Source: Thermoleophilales bacterium (GTDB lineage: Bacteria > Actinomycetota > Thermoleophilia > Solirubrobacterales > 70-9). Taken from it: a DNA stretch of 64,000 nt. Below are positions 25,257 through 32,325 of this stretch, one piece after another; the first letter of the stretch is position 1, and each line of letters starts with the position of its first letter. Location of the stretch: assembly GCA_020636895.1 (NCBI GenBank), contig JACJWZ010000002.1, positions 744,001 through 808,000 of the forward strand, in the 5' to 3' direction. A model generated the notes under the pieces. The model searched no databases, was not told the DNA's origin, and was given only the letters and a program-made list of their open reading frames with translations. Position numbers and translations under genes: made by a program.

Positions 25257-26006
25257 GTGAGCACGCCCGTCATCGACATCCGCGGGGTCACGAAGGCCTT
25301 CGGCGAACGCGAGGTCCTGAAGGGCATCGACCTCGCGGTCGACGAGCACGAGGCGGTGGCTTTGATCGGCGCCTCGGGCTCGGGGAAGTCGACGCTGCTG
25401 CGCTGCATCGACCTGCTCACCGAGATCGACGACGGCGACATCCTCCTCGACGGCGAGGTGACCACCGACCCCTCCGTCGACCCCGTCGGCGTCCGCCGCA
25501 ACCTCGGGTTCGTGTTCCAGTCCTTCAACCTGTTCCCGCACCTGAACGTCGTCGAGAACGTGACCCTCGGGGTGACGCGCGCCCACGGCATCGGCAAGGA
25601 CGAGGCCCGCGAGAGCGCGATCGCGATCCTCGGCCGCTTCGGGCTCGAGGGTCGCGAGGAGGAGCGGCCGCGGAACCTCTCCGGTGGCCAGCAGCAGCGC
25701 GTCGCGATCGCCCGCGCCTTCGCGACGCGGCCACGGGCCATGCTGCTCGACGAGGTGACCAGCGCCCTCGACCCCGAGCTCGTGGGCGAGGTGCTCGCCG
25801 CCGTCCGCGACCTCAAGGAGGAGGGCGTGACGATGCTGATCGCAACCCACGAGATGGGGTTCGCGCGCGAGGTCGCCGATCGCGTCGGGTTCCTCCACGA
25901 GGGGCGGTTGCTCGAGGTCGGCCCCTCCGAGCAGCTCCTGGAGGGCCCGCGCGAGGAGGCGACGAGGAAGTTCCTGCGCAGGCTGCTGGACGCGCGGCGG
26001 GTCTAG
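25257..26006 (+). CDS. Polar amino-acid ABC transporter ATP-binding protein
   Basis: A 249-aa ATPase of the GlnQ/HisP group. It shows Walker A GASGSGKST, Q-loop VFQSFNLFPHL, signature LSGGQQQR, Walker B AMLLDEVTSALDPEL and H-loop IATHEMGFA. The VTSALDPE form is typical of amino-acid importers. The GTG start is one base after the permease stop. The gene ends the operon; a repeat-rich gap follows. Confidence 0.95.
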   Translation: MSTPVIDIRGVTKAFGEREVLKGIDLAVDEHEAVALIGASGSGKSTLLRCIDLLTEIDDGDILLDGEVTTDPSVDPVGVRRNLGFVFQSFNLFPHLNVVENVTLGVTRAHGIGKDEARESAIAILGRFGLEGREEERPRNLSGGQQQRVAIARAFATRPRAMLLDEVTSALDPELVGEVLAAVRDLKEEGVTMLIATHEMGFAREVADRVGFLHEGRLLEVGPSEQLLEGPREEATRKFLRRLLDARRV

Positions 26007-26061
26007 ACGGCGATCCGGCGCGAGCGCGTGGCGGCGATCCGGCGCGAGCGCGTGGCGCTTT

Positions 26062-26123
26062 TTCCACCGAATACGTGGTTTTCGGGCGGAGCGTCCGCGG
26101 CTGAGCGCTTCCGCTGCAAGCGC
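26062..26123 (+). repeat. 62-bp direct repeat, copy 1
   Basis: Begins TTCCACCGAATACGTGG and runs through GGGCGGAGCGTCCGCGG to CAAGCGC. It matches 26276-26337 at all but one position. It contains two small hairpins, CCAC/GTGG and GCGGA/TCCGC-type. Confidence 0.85.
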
Positions 26124-26125
26124 AT

Positions 26126-26160
26126 GGCTCCTTTTCCACCGTATGCGTGGAAAAGGAGCC
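26126..26160. terminator. 14-bp perfect hairpin
   Basis: GGCTCCTTTTCCAC (26126-26139) pairs perfectly with GTGGAAAAGGAGCC (26147-26160) around a 7-base loop. The loop-proximal CCACCGnATnCGTGG is the same motif that opens both 62-bp repeats. It could terminate transcription from both sides; its similarity to the repeats suggests a shared element. Confidence 0.65.
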
Positions 26161-26275
26161 ACGCGTCGGGTCGCGCTGCACCGAAAGGGACGTGGAAGTT
26201 CCCGGTAGGTGGCGGGCCTCACCGGCCGCGTGGATGCTCCCCTTCGGTGCCCATCGCTCGAACGCGTGGCACCTC

Positions 26276-26337
26276 TTCCACCGAATACGTGGTTTTCGGG
26301 CGGAGCGTCCGCGGCTGAGCGCTTCCGCTGCGAGCGC
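26276..26337 (+). repeat. 62-bp direct repeat, copy 2
   Basis: The same unit as 26062-26123 with one A-to-G difference near its end. The copies are 214 bp apart; the near-identity points to recent duplication. Confidence 0.85.
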
Positions 26338-26362
26338 GGGTCGCGCTCCGCGCGCGTGAGGA

Positions 26363-27031
26363 CTACACGGGAGCCGACGCCGGCTCGGGCAACGGGAAGA
26401 GCTCGAAGAAGCGCTTGGCTTTGGCGCGGTCGCCCTCGACGACCAGCTCGCCCGCGGTCTCCGCCTCGGCGAGGGTGCGGAGGCCGCGCACCACCGCGAA
26501 CAGATCCTCGGCGGTACCGGTGATCGCGACGTCGGCGTCGTCGGCGCCGCCGGGCTCGATCTCGGCCGCACCGCCGGCGACGACGACGCGGAAGAGGCCG
26601 CCCTGCAGGCGCAGCTCGTAGGTGGCCTCGAGGTCACCGGCCCGCTCGGAGCTGAAGAGCGTCCGCAGCGAGACCAGGTGGGAGTCGAAGCTCATCCGGC
26701 AACCCTCGGAAGGAGGCGCCGCGTTGGCGCCCCCCCAGCGACCCAGCGCCACGAGCACCGGTTCGAGCTCCTTCCCGGCGGGCGTCAGCTCGTAGACGTT
26801 GACGGCGGCCGGCGGCGGGAGCTGGGAGCGACGGACGACGCCGACGTCCTCGAGGTCGCGCAGGCGCTGCGAGAGGACGTCGGCGCTGAGCTTCGGGAGC
26901 CCGGCGCGGATGTCGCCGAAGCGCTTCGGCCCGAGCAGGAGCTCGCGGACGATCATCAACGCCCACCTGTCCCCGACTGCGTCGAGGGCGCGGGCGATGC
27001 CGCATGCGTCCGAGTAGCTGCGCTTGCTCAC
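26363..27031 (-). CDS. HxlR-family regulator fused to an SCP2-like domain
   Basis: A 222-aa transcription factor. Residues 1 to about 105 are a winged-helix HxlR domain: CGIARALDAVGDRWALMIVRELLLGPKRFGDIRAGLP, LSQRLRDLEDVGVV and YELTPAGKELEPVL. The first Cys is at the redox-sensor position used by some members. Residues of about 115-215 resemble a small SCP2/sterol-carrier domain (DVAITGTAEDLFAVVRG), a likely ligand pocket. It diverges from a DHA2 efflux gene; direct repeats in the gap are probable binding sites. A drug- or lipid-responsive repressor of the pump is the simplest reading. Confidence 0.9.
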   Translation of the reverse strand: MSKRSYSDACGIARALDAVGDRWALMIVRELLLGPKRFGDIRAGLPKLSADVLSQRLRDLEDVGVVRRSQLPPPAAVNVYELTPAGKELEPVLVALGRWGGANAAPPSEGCRMSFDSHLVSLRTLFSSERAGDLEATYELRLQGGLFRVVVAGGAAEIEPGGADDADVAITGTAEDLFAVVRGLRTLAEAETAGELVVEGDRAKAKRFFELFPLPEPASAPV

Positions 27032-27061
27032 GGCGCCGAGCCTATCACCGCTTGATCGGTA

Positions 27062-27091
27062 TTTCCAACCTCGCAGTCATATTTTCCAACC
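27062..27091. promoter_or_regulatory. Direct-repeat operator between HxlR and efflux genes
   Basis: TTTCCAACC occurs at 27062-27070 and again at 27083-27091, 21 bp apart, i.e. two helical turns. The sites lie in the 102-bp divergent gap, 31 nt before the regulator gene and 42 nt before the MFS gene. That is the expected place for an autoregulating HxlR protein. Confidence 0.5.
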
Positions 27092-27133
27092 ATGTGCTAC
27101 AAGTACCGAGGACACCGAACGAGCGGAGGCAGG

Positions 27134-28666
27134 ATGAACGACGCGCAGGGAATTCAGGCCGCGCAGGCCGATACGGGCAAGGGGGGCGCAGAAGGCGCAG
27201 GAACCGACGACCGGTCTCGCTGGCTCGCGCTCTACGTGCTCTGCACGGGGATGCTGATGGTCGTCCTCGACGCGACGATCGTCAACGTCGCGCTGCCCTC
27301 CATCCAGGACGACCTCGGCTTCTCCCAGAGCGGACTCGCGTGGGTCGTCAACGCCTACCTGATCGCGTTCGGCGGACTGCTCCTGCTCGCGGGCCGCGTC
27401 GGCGACCTGATCGGGCAGCGGCGCATGTTCCTGATCGGCACCACGGTCTTCACGGTCGCCTCGCTGCTGTGCGCGATGTCGTTCAGCCAGGGCTGGTTGA
27501 TCGGCGCCCGCTTCGTGCAGGGTGTCGGCGGCGCGCTCACCTCGGCCGTGATCCTGGGGATGATCATCAACCTCTTCCCCGAGCCCCGCGACCGGGCGAA
27601 GGCGATCGGCGTCTTCGGCTTCGTCGCCTCTGCGGGCGGCTCGATCGGGCTGCTCCTCGGCGGCATCCTCACCGAGGCGATCTCCTGGCACTGGATCTTC
27701 TTCATCAACATCCCCGTCGGGATCGGCGTCGCGCTGGCGGCGCGGCGGCTGGTCGCCGACTCGCCGGGCATCGGGCTCGAGCACGGCGCCGACCTTCCCG
27801 GCGCAGCGCTGCTGACCGCGGGGCTGATGCTCGGCGTCTACACGATCCTCGGGATCGACGACCACGGCTGGCTCGGCACCCAGACGCTGATCCTCGGCGC
27901 CGTCTCGCTCGCGCTCGTCGCCGCCTTCTTCCACCGTCAGGCGCGGATCGAGAACCCGCTGATGCCGCTGCGGCTGTTCCATTCCCGCAACGTCGTCGGC
28001 GCCAACATCGTGCAGGCGCTGCTCGTCGTCGGGATGTTCGGGATGTTCTTCCTCGGCGCTCTCTACATGCAGCAGGTGCTCGACTACACCGCGCTGGAGG
28101 TCGGCTTCGCCTTCCTGCCCGCCACGATCGTCATGGGCTTCATGTCGCTGAAGGTCTCCGAGCGCGTCTCGATGCGCTTCGGTCCGAAGGCGGCGCTGCT
28201 GCCGAGCCTCGGCTTCATCGGCGCCGGGCTGCTGCTCTTCGCGCTCACCCCGGTCGACGCCAACTTCTGGACCGACATCGTCCCGCCGATGATCCTGATC
28301 GGCGCCGGCGCCGGGCTCGGCTTCCCGTCGCTGATGACGCTGGCGATGTCCGGCGCGACGATGGAGGACTCGGGGCTCGCCTCCGGCCTCGTCAACACGA
28401 GCGTGCAGGTCGGTGGTGCGATCGGCCTCGCCGTCCTCGCGACCCTCTCCTCCGAGCGCACCGACACCCTGCTCGCCGCGGGCAAGTCGATGGACGAGGC
28501 GCTCAACGGCGGCTACCACCTCGCCTACGTCGTCGGCGCGGGGCTCGTCGCGGTGGCGGCGATCGTCACGGTCCTCGTCATCAAGGCGGTGCCGATGCCC
28601 GCGCATGAGATGGCCGAGGAGCACGCCGACGCCCGGCTCGAGCCCGCCTACGCCGAGGGCGCGTAG
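27134..28666 (+). CDS. MFS transporter, DHA2 (EmrB/QacA) drug-efflux family
   Basis: A 510-aa, 14-helix proton-coupled exporter. The DHA2 signature appears at the start of helix 1 (MLMVVLDATIVNVALPSIQDDLG), motif A after helix 2 (GRVGDLIGQRRMFLIG), and motif C-like glycines follow (GVFGFVASAGGSIGLLLGGILTE). ATG 27134 follows a GGAGGCAGG RBS. It diverges from the HxlR-SCP2 regulator, which probably represses it. Substrates cannot be predicted beyond hydrophobic compounds. Confidence 0.93.
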   Translation: MNDAQGIQAAQADTGKGGAEGAGTDDRSRWLALYVLCTGMLMVVLDATIVNVALPSIQDDLGFSQSGLAWVVNAYLIAFGGLLLLAGRVGDLIGQRRMFLIGTTVFTVASLLCAMSFSQGWLIGARFVQGVGGALTSAVILGMIINLFPEPRDRAKAIGVFGFVASAGGSIGLLLGGILTEAISWHWIFFINIPVGIGVALAARRLVADSPGIGLEHGADLPGAALLTAGLMLGVYTILGIDDHGWLGTQTLILGAVSLALVAAFFHRQARIENPLMPLRLFHSRNVVGANIVQALLVVGMFGMFFLGALYMQQVLDYTALEVGFAFLPATIVMGFMSLKVSERVSMRFGPKAALLPSLGFIGAGLLLFALTPVDANFWTDIVPPMILIGAGAGLGFPSLMTLAMSGATMEDSGLASGLVNTSVQVGGAIGLAVLATLSSERTDTLLAAGKSMDEALNGGYHLAYVVGAGLVAVAAIVTVLVIKAVPMPAHEMAEEHADARLEPAYAEGA

Positions 28667-28690
28667 CCCCGGCGCGCGCGCCGCGGAGGC

Positions 28691-30166
28691 TCAGGCGGGG
28701 AAGCGGACGCTGAAGAGGGCGCCGCCGCCGGGAGCGTTCGCGGCGCTTGCGGTGGCGCCGTGGGAGGCGGCGACCCCGGCGACGATCGCGAGGCCGAGGC
28801 CCGCCCCGCCGCTGGGCCGGTCGCGCGCTTCACCGGCGCGCCAGAAGCGCTCGAAGACGTCCTCCTCGGAGCCCGGCGGCAGGCCCTCCCCGTGGTCGCG
28901 GACGGTGAGCAGCAGCTCAGCGCCCTCGCGCCCCAAGGCGACCTCGACGGCCCCGGCGCCGTGGCGGATCGCGTTCGCGATCAGGTTTCCCGCGAGCTGG
29001 CGGAGCGCGTCGGGGTCGCCGCGAAGCACGCCCTCCCCCTCTGCAGGCAGCTCGAGCGCGATCTCCCGGTCGGGCGCGGTCGTGCGAGCGTCGGCGCACG
29101 CCTCCTCGAGGATCGCCGCGAGATCGACCCGCTCGCGCTGCGCCTCGCGCATCTCGTCGAGGCGTGCGAGGGCGAGCAGGTCCTCGACGAGGACCGACAT
29201 CCGCACCGACTCGCTCTCGATCCTGCCCATCGCGTGCTCGAGCTCGTTCGGATCGGACGCCGCGCCCATCCGGAAGAGCTCCGCGTAGCCGCGTATCGAG
29301 CTCAACGGCGTGCGCAGCTCGTGCGAGGCGTCCGCGAGGAACCGCCGCAGCCGCTCCTCGCTGGCCCGCTGCTCGGCGAAGGCATGTTCGAGCCGGGCGA
29401 GCATCTCGTTGAAGGCGAGACCGAGGCGGCCGACCTCGGTGCGAGGGTCGGTGTCCTCGACCCGGTGGGACATGTCGCCGGCGGCGATCTCGCCCGCGGT
29501 CTCCTCCATCCGTGCCAGCGGGCGCAGCCCCGCGCGCACGGCCCACAGCGAGAGGGCCGCCAGCGCGGCGAGGATCGCGAAGCTGACGACGATCTGGATC
29601 GAGCGCAGCCGCGAGAGCGTGTCGTCGAGCTCGGTCAGCGGGATCGCGACGACGAGGGTGCCGCCGCTCGGGGTCGCGCGAGCGACCGCGCGGAACCCGG
29701 TCCCGCCGGCGTCGGAGTCGGCGTCGAACGGGTCTCCGGCCGTCCCGTCGGCGGGCGCCGTGACCGTCTCCGGCAGCTCCGGTTCGGCGTCGGAGTCGCC
29801 GATCGTCTGCGAGTCGAGCACCTCGCCGTCGGCGGAGCGAACCTCCGCGTAGGTCCCGGTCGGAAGCTGCGGACCGGGCAGGTCGCCACCCTCCCCCCGG
29901 GACGGCGGCGGCAGCGCGCCGCCCGCGTCCCCCGGGGACCCCGGGAGCCCGGAGCCACCCTGGCCCTCGGGCCCGGTGCCGCCGGAGGGTCCCTGCATGC
30001 CGCCACCGAGGATCACGCCGGCGAGCGGCAGCGCGTCGACCGCCTGCTGATCGACGCGGTCGGAGAGGTAGGAGCGCAGCGCCGCGTAGGAGACCAGGTC
30101 GAGCGCCAGCAGCCCGACCGCGGAGACGGCGAGCAGGATCAGCACCAGCCTCCGGCTCAGCGACAT
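28691..30166 (-). CDS. Sensor histidine kinase
   Basis: A 491-aa membrane kinase. Helix 1 is at about residues 8-28. The extracytoplasmic sensor of about 150 residues includes a Gly/Pro-rich, collagen-like stretch (residues about 53-105). Helix 2 is near residues 190-210, followed by HAMP, HisKA with FLADASHELRTPLSSIRGYAE, and HATPase_c with NLIANAIRHG (N box), VRDHGEGLP (G1) and GGAGLGLAIV (G2). It starts 6 nt after the response regulator stop, so the two are one operon. Shared boxes suggest that it controls the adjacent ABC exporter. Confidence 0.95.
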   Translation of the reverse strand: MSLSRRLVLILLAVSAVGLLALDLVSYAALRSYLSDRVDQQAVDALPLAGVILGGGMQGPSGGTGPEGQGGSGLPGSPGDAGGALPPPSRGEGGDLPGPQLPTGTYAEVRSADGEVLDSQTIGDSDAEPELPETVTAPADGTAGDPFDADSDAGGTGFRAVARATPSGGTLVVAIPLTELDDTLSRLRSIQIVVSFAILAALAALSLWAVRAGLRPLARMEETAGEIAAGDMSHRVEDTDPRTEVGRLGLAFNEMLARLEHAFAEQRASEERLRRFLADASHELRTPLSSIRGYAELFRMGAASDPNELEHAMGRIESESVRMSVLVEDLLALARLDEMREAQRERVDLAAILEEACADARTTAPDREIALELPAEGEGVLRGDPDALRQLAGNLIANAIRHGAGAVEVALGREGAELLLTVRDHGEGLPPGSEEDVFERFWRAGEARDRPSGGAGLGLAIVAGVAASHGATASAANAPGGGALFSVRFPA

Positions 30167-30172
30167 GCGAGC

Positions 30173-30898
30173 TCAGCCCCTGGGCGCGCGCAACGAGTAG
30201 CCGACGCCACGAACCGTGTGGATCAGCGGCCGCTCGGGCCGGTCGACCTTGCGGCGCAGGTAGGAGACGTAGGTCTCGAGCACGCGCGCGTCGCCGCCGA
30301 AGTCGTAGCTCCAGACGTGGTCGAGGATCTGGCCGCGGGTCAGCGCCCGTCGCGGGTTCAGCAGCAGGAAGCGGAGCAGGCGGAACTCGGTGTCGGTGAG
30401 ATCGACCGGCTCGCCGTCGCGGAACACCTCACGGGTGTCCTCGTCGAGCTCGATCCCCTCGAAGGTGAGCCTGGAGCCGTGATCGGCGCTGCCGGCGCGG
30501 CGCAGGATCGCGCGGATCCGCGCCACGAGCTCCTCGATGCTGAACGGCTTCGTCACGTAGTCATCACCGCCGATCGTCAGCCCGCGGATCTTGTCGTCGG
30601 TCGTGTCGCGCGCGGTCAGGAAGATGATCGGCGCCTCGTTGCGGCGTTCGCCGAGCCGCTTGGCGACGTCGAAGCCGTCGAGGCCGGGCATCATCACGTC
30701 GAGAACGATCAGCTCCGGCCGGAACGACTCCCAGCGCTCGAGCGCCTCGTTGCCGTCGGCAGCGCTCGCGACCTCGAAACCCTCGTAGCGGAGCGCGACG
30801 GAGAGCAGCTCGGCGATCGACGTCTCGTCGTCGACGACGAGGATCCGCTGCGCGGGGCCGTCGGCGGTCGCTGCGGTGCTCTCCCGGGGCTCGCTCAT
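30173..30898 (-). CDS. OmpR/PhoB-family response regulator
   Basis: A 241-aa regulator. Receiver domain: VDDE acidic pair, phospho-acceptor Asp in LIVLDVMMPGLDGFD, Thr in FLTARD and Lys in VTKPFSIEELVAR. The winged-helix DNA-binding domain (about residues 145-240) ends with VETYVSYLRRKVDRP-type and IHTVRGVGYSLR. ATG 30898 (MSEPRES) is preferred. A tandem CCTGAGAGG box directly upstream suggests autoregulation, and a near-identical box lies before the ABC permease operon. Confidence 0.95.
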   Translation of the reverse strand: MSEPRESTAATADGPAQRILVVDDETSIAELLSVALRYEGFEVASAADGNEALERWESFRPELIVLDVMMPGLDGFDVAKRLGERRNEAPIIFLTARDTTDDKIRGLTIGGDDYVTKPFSIEELVARIRAILRRAGSADHGSRLTFEGIELDEDTREVFRDGEPVDLTDTEFRLLRFLLLNPRRALTRGQILDHVWSYDFGGDARVLETYVSYLRRKVDRPERPLIHTVRGVGYSLRAPRG

Positions 30899-30922
30899 CG
30901 CTATGAATACTGACCGCTGAAC

Positions 30923-30940
30923 CTGAGAGGTTCCTGAGAG
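30923..30940. promoter_or_regulatory. Direct-repeat box, probable response-regulator site (autoregulation)
   Basis: CTGAGAGGTTCCTGAGAG holds two CTGAGAG half-sites at 11-bp spacing, the arrangement bound head-to-tail by OmpR/PhoB dimers. It starts 24 nt upstream of the regulator gene. A 16/18 match is at 33903-33920. Confidence 0.65.
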
Positions 30941-30990
30941 GACCCTGGGCGGCACACGTTCGCGCCCGGGGCGGAGCCGCGTGTTCGCCC

Positions 30991-31033
30991 AAAAGACGAC
31001 CGGCCGCCACCTCGCTGGAAGGGGCGGCCGGTC
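30991..31033 (-). terminator. Rho-independent terminator of the ABC exporter operon
   Basis: On the minus strand, GACCGGCCGCC (31033-31023) pairs perfectly with GGCGGCCGGTC (31008-30998) and is followed by GTCTTTT. The 11-bp stem plus U-run is the clearest intrinsic terminator in the window. It lies 64 nt after the lipoprotein stop. Confidence 0.8.
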
Positions 31034-31096
31034 GCCATGCGCTCGTGGGGACTCCCAGCCGGAGCTGAGATCCGCTGCGAGTCAGGCCCGCTCGGC

Positions 31097-31519
31097 TCAG
31101 CTCGGCGGTCCGCTGGGCGGGCCGCCCTGCGGCATCTCAGGCGCGTACTGGCTGCACGCCTGGAACGCCTCCTGGTCCTCGTCGCTGAGCTGCGGCGGAG
31201 CTCCGTCCCCGCTCGGGGGCTGGCCCGTGGTCGAATCCGAGTCGGAGCCCGAGTCGGTGGTCGAATCGGAGCCCGAGTCGGTGCTCGTCCCCGAATCCGA
31301 GGGCGCCGCGCCATCGGGAGGCGTTCCACCCTCGGGCGGGGTGCCTCCATCGGGAGGCGTCGGCATGTCGACGCCCTGATCGGCGAGGCATTCCTGGAAC
31401 GCCTGCATGTCCCCAGCGGCGTCGGCCGAGCTCGAGTCGCCGCCGGAGCCGCCTCCGCAAGCGGCCAGCGCCAGGGCAGAGAGAAGCGCCGCGAGCGCCG
31501 TCAGTGCGAGGCGCCTCAT
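31097..31519 (-). CDS. Small lipoprotein linked to ABC exporter
   Basis: A 140-aa lipoprotein. The signal peptide ends at a lipobox (ALAAC, Cys21). A duplicated short motif, AFQxC...(D/E)MP, appears at residues 40-52 and 118-130 and provides Cys44 and Cys122, perhaps a disulfide or metal pair. Between them is a Pro/Gly then Ser/Asp/Thr-rich spacer (TPPDGGTPPEGGTPPDG). A PPQLS-x2-(E/D)-Q element (108-115) also occurs in the periplasmic loop of the permease encoded in the same operon. It overlaps the ATPase stop by 4 nt. Probably an accessory protein of the exporter; function unknown. Confidence 0.85.
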   Translation of the reverse strand: MRRLALTALAALLSALALAACGGGSGGDSSSADAAGDMQAFQECLADQGVDMPTPPDGGTPPEGGTPPDGAAPSDSGTSTDSGSDSTTDSGSDSDSTTGQPPSGDGAPPQLSDEDQEAFQACSQYAPEMPQGGPPSGPPS

Positions 31520-32325
31520 CGGAGCACCTCCGCCGGCTCGCGGTCCTCGCTGGCGATGCGGCCGTCGGCGAGCCGGATCACCCGGGGGGCGTCGGCCGCG
31601 ATCGACGGGTCGTGGGTGATCAGCACGATGCTGCCCCCCGCCCCCTCAGACAGCTCGCGAAGGAGCTCGAGGATCTGGACGCCGGTCGTCGAGTCGAGGT
31701 TCCCGGTGGGCTCGTCGGCGAGGATCACCTCGGGCCCGTTGGCCAGCGCTCGCGCGATCGCGACCCGCTGCTGCTCGCCGCCGGAGAGCTCCGACGGCAG
31801 GTGCCCGGCGCGGCCCTCGAGCCCGACGCGCTGCAGCATCTCGGTGGCACGGCGCGAGCGCTCGGCGCCGCCGAGCCCGGCGGGCGCCAGCACCAGCTCG
31901 ACGTTCTCCGCCGCCGACAGCGTCGGGATCAGGTTGAACTGCTGGAACACGAACCCGACCGTGCGCAGCCGCATCTCCGCGAGCTCACCGTCGGATGCGG
32001 CGGCGATGTCGCGGCCCTCGAACTCGAGCGTCCCCGCCGTCGGCCGGTCGAGCCCGCCGAGCAGCTGCAGCAGCGTCGACTTGCCGGATCCGGAGGAGCC
32101 GATCACCGCGGTCAGCTCGCCGGCGGCGATCTCCAGGTCGACGCCGTCGAGGGCGCGGACCGCGGCCGCTCCGGAGCCGTACGTCTTCGTCACGCCGCGC
32201 AGCCGGTACAGCGGCGCCGCGGGGGCCGGGTCGATCCCTTCGACCCGGCCGTTCGTCTTCTCGATCGTCTGCATCTCATCCACCTCTTCGTTGGTTCGCG
32301 TTGTTGGTTCGCCGGCCGGGGTCAT
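31516..32325 (-). CDS. ABC transporter ATP-binding protein, MacB/LolD type
   Basis: A 269-aa ATPase. Motifs: Walker A GSSGSGKST, Q-loop VFQQFNLIP, signature LSGGEQQR, Walker B VILADEPTGNLDS and H-loop ITHDPSI. The N-terminal 40 residues precede the nucleotide-binding fold, and an internal ATG at 32271 would give a more usual length. The ATG at 32325 overlaps the permease stop (ATGA), which favours it. Partner of the permease upstream and the lipoprotein downstream. Confidence 0.94.
   Translation of the reverse strand: MTPAGEPTTRTNEEVDEMQTIEKTNGRVEGIDPAPAAPLYRLRGVTKTYGSGAAAVRALDGVDLEIAAGELTAVIGSSGSGKSTLLQLLGGLDRPTAGTLEFEGRDIAAASDGELAEMRLRTVGFVFQQFNLIPTLSAAENVELVLAPAGLGGAERSRRATEMLQRVGLEGRAGHLPSELSGGEQQRVAIARALANGPEVILADEPTGNLDSTTGVQILELLRELSEGAGGSIVLITHDPSIAADAPRVIRLADGRIASEDREPAEVLR

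Larger units (their letters stand above)
26007..26362. other. Repeat-rich intergenic region
   Basis: A gap of 356 bases between the ABC ATPase and the convergent HxlR gene. It contains a tandem duplication of GGCGATCCGGCGCGAGCGCG (near 26009-26052), two copies of a 62-bp direct repeat (26062-26123, 26276-26337), and a 14-bp perfect hairpin (26126-26160). No convincing gene is visible. Confidence 0.8.

Noticed and set aside
26028..26637. Overlapping open frames with repeated Arg-rich peptides
   Set aside because: They follow the DNA repeats and lack start/RBS signals or any domain; the repeat cluster is better explained as non-coding.
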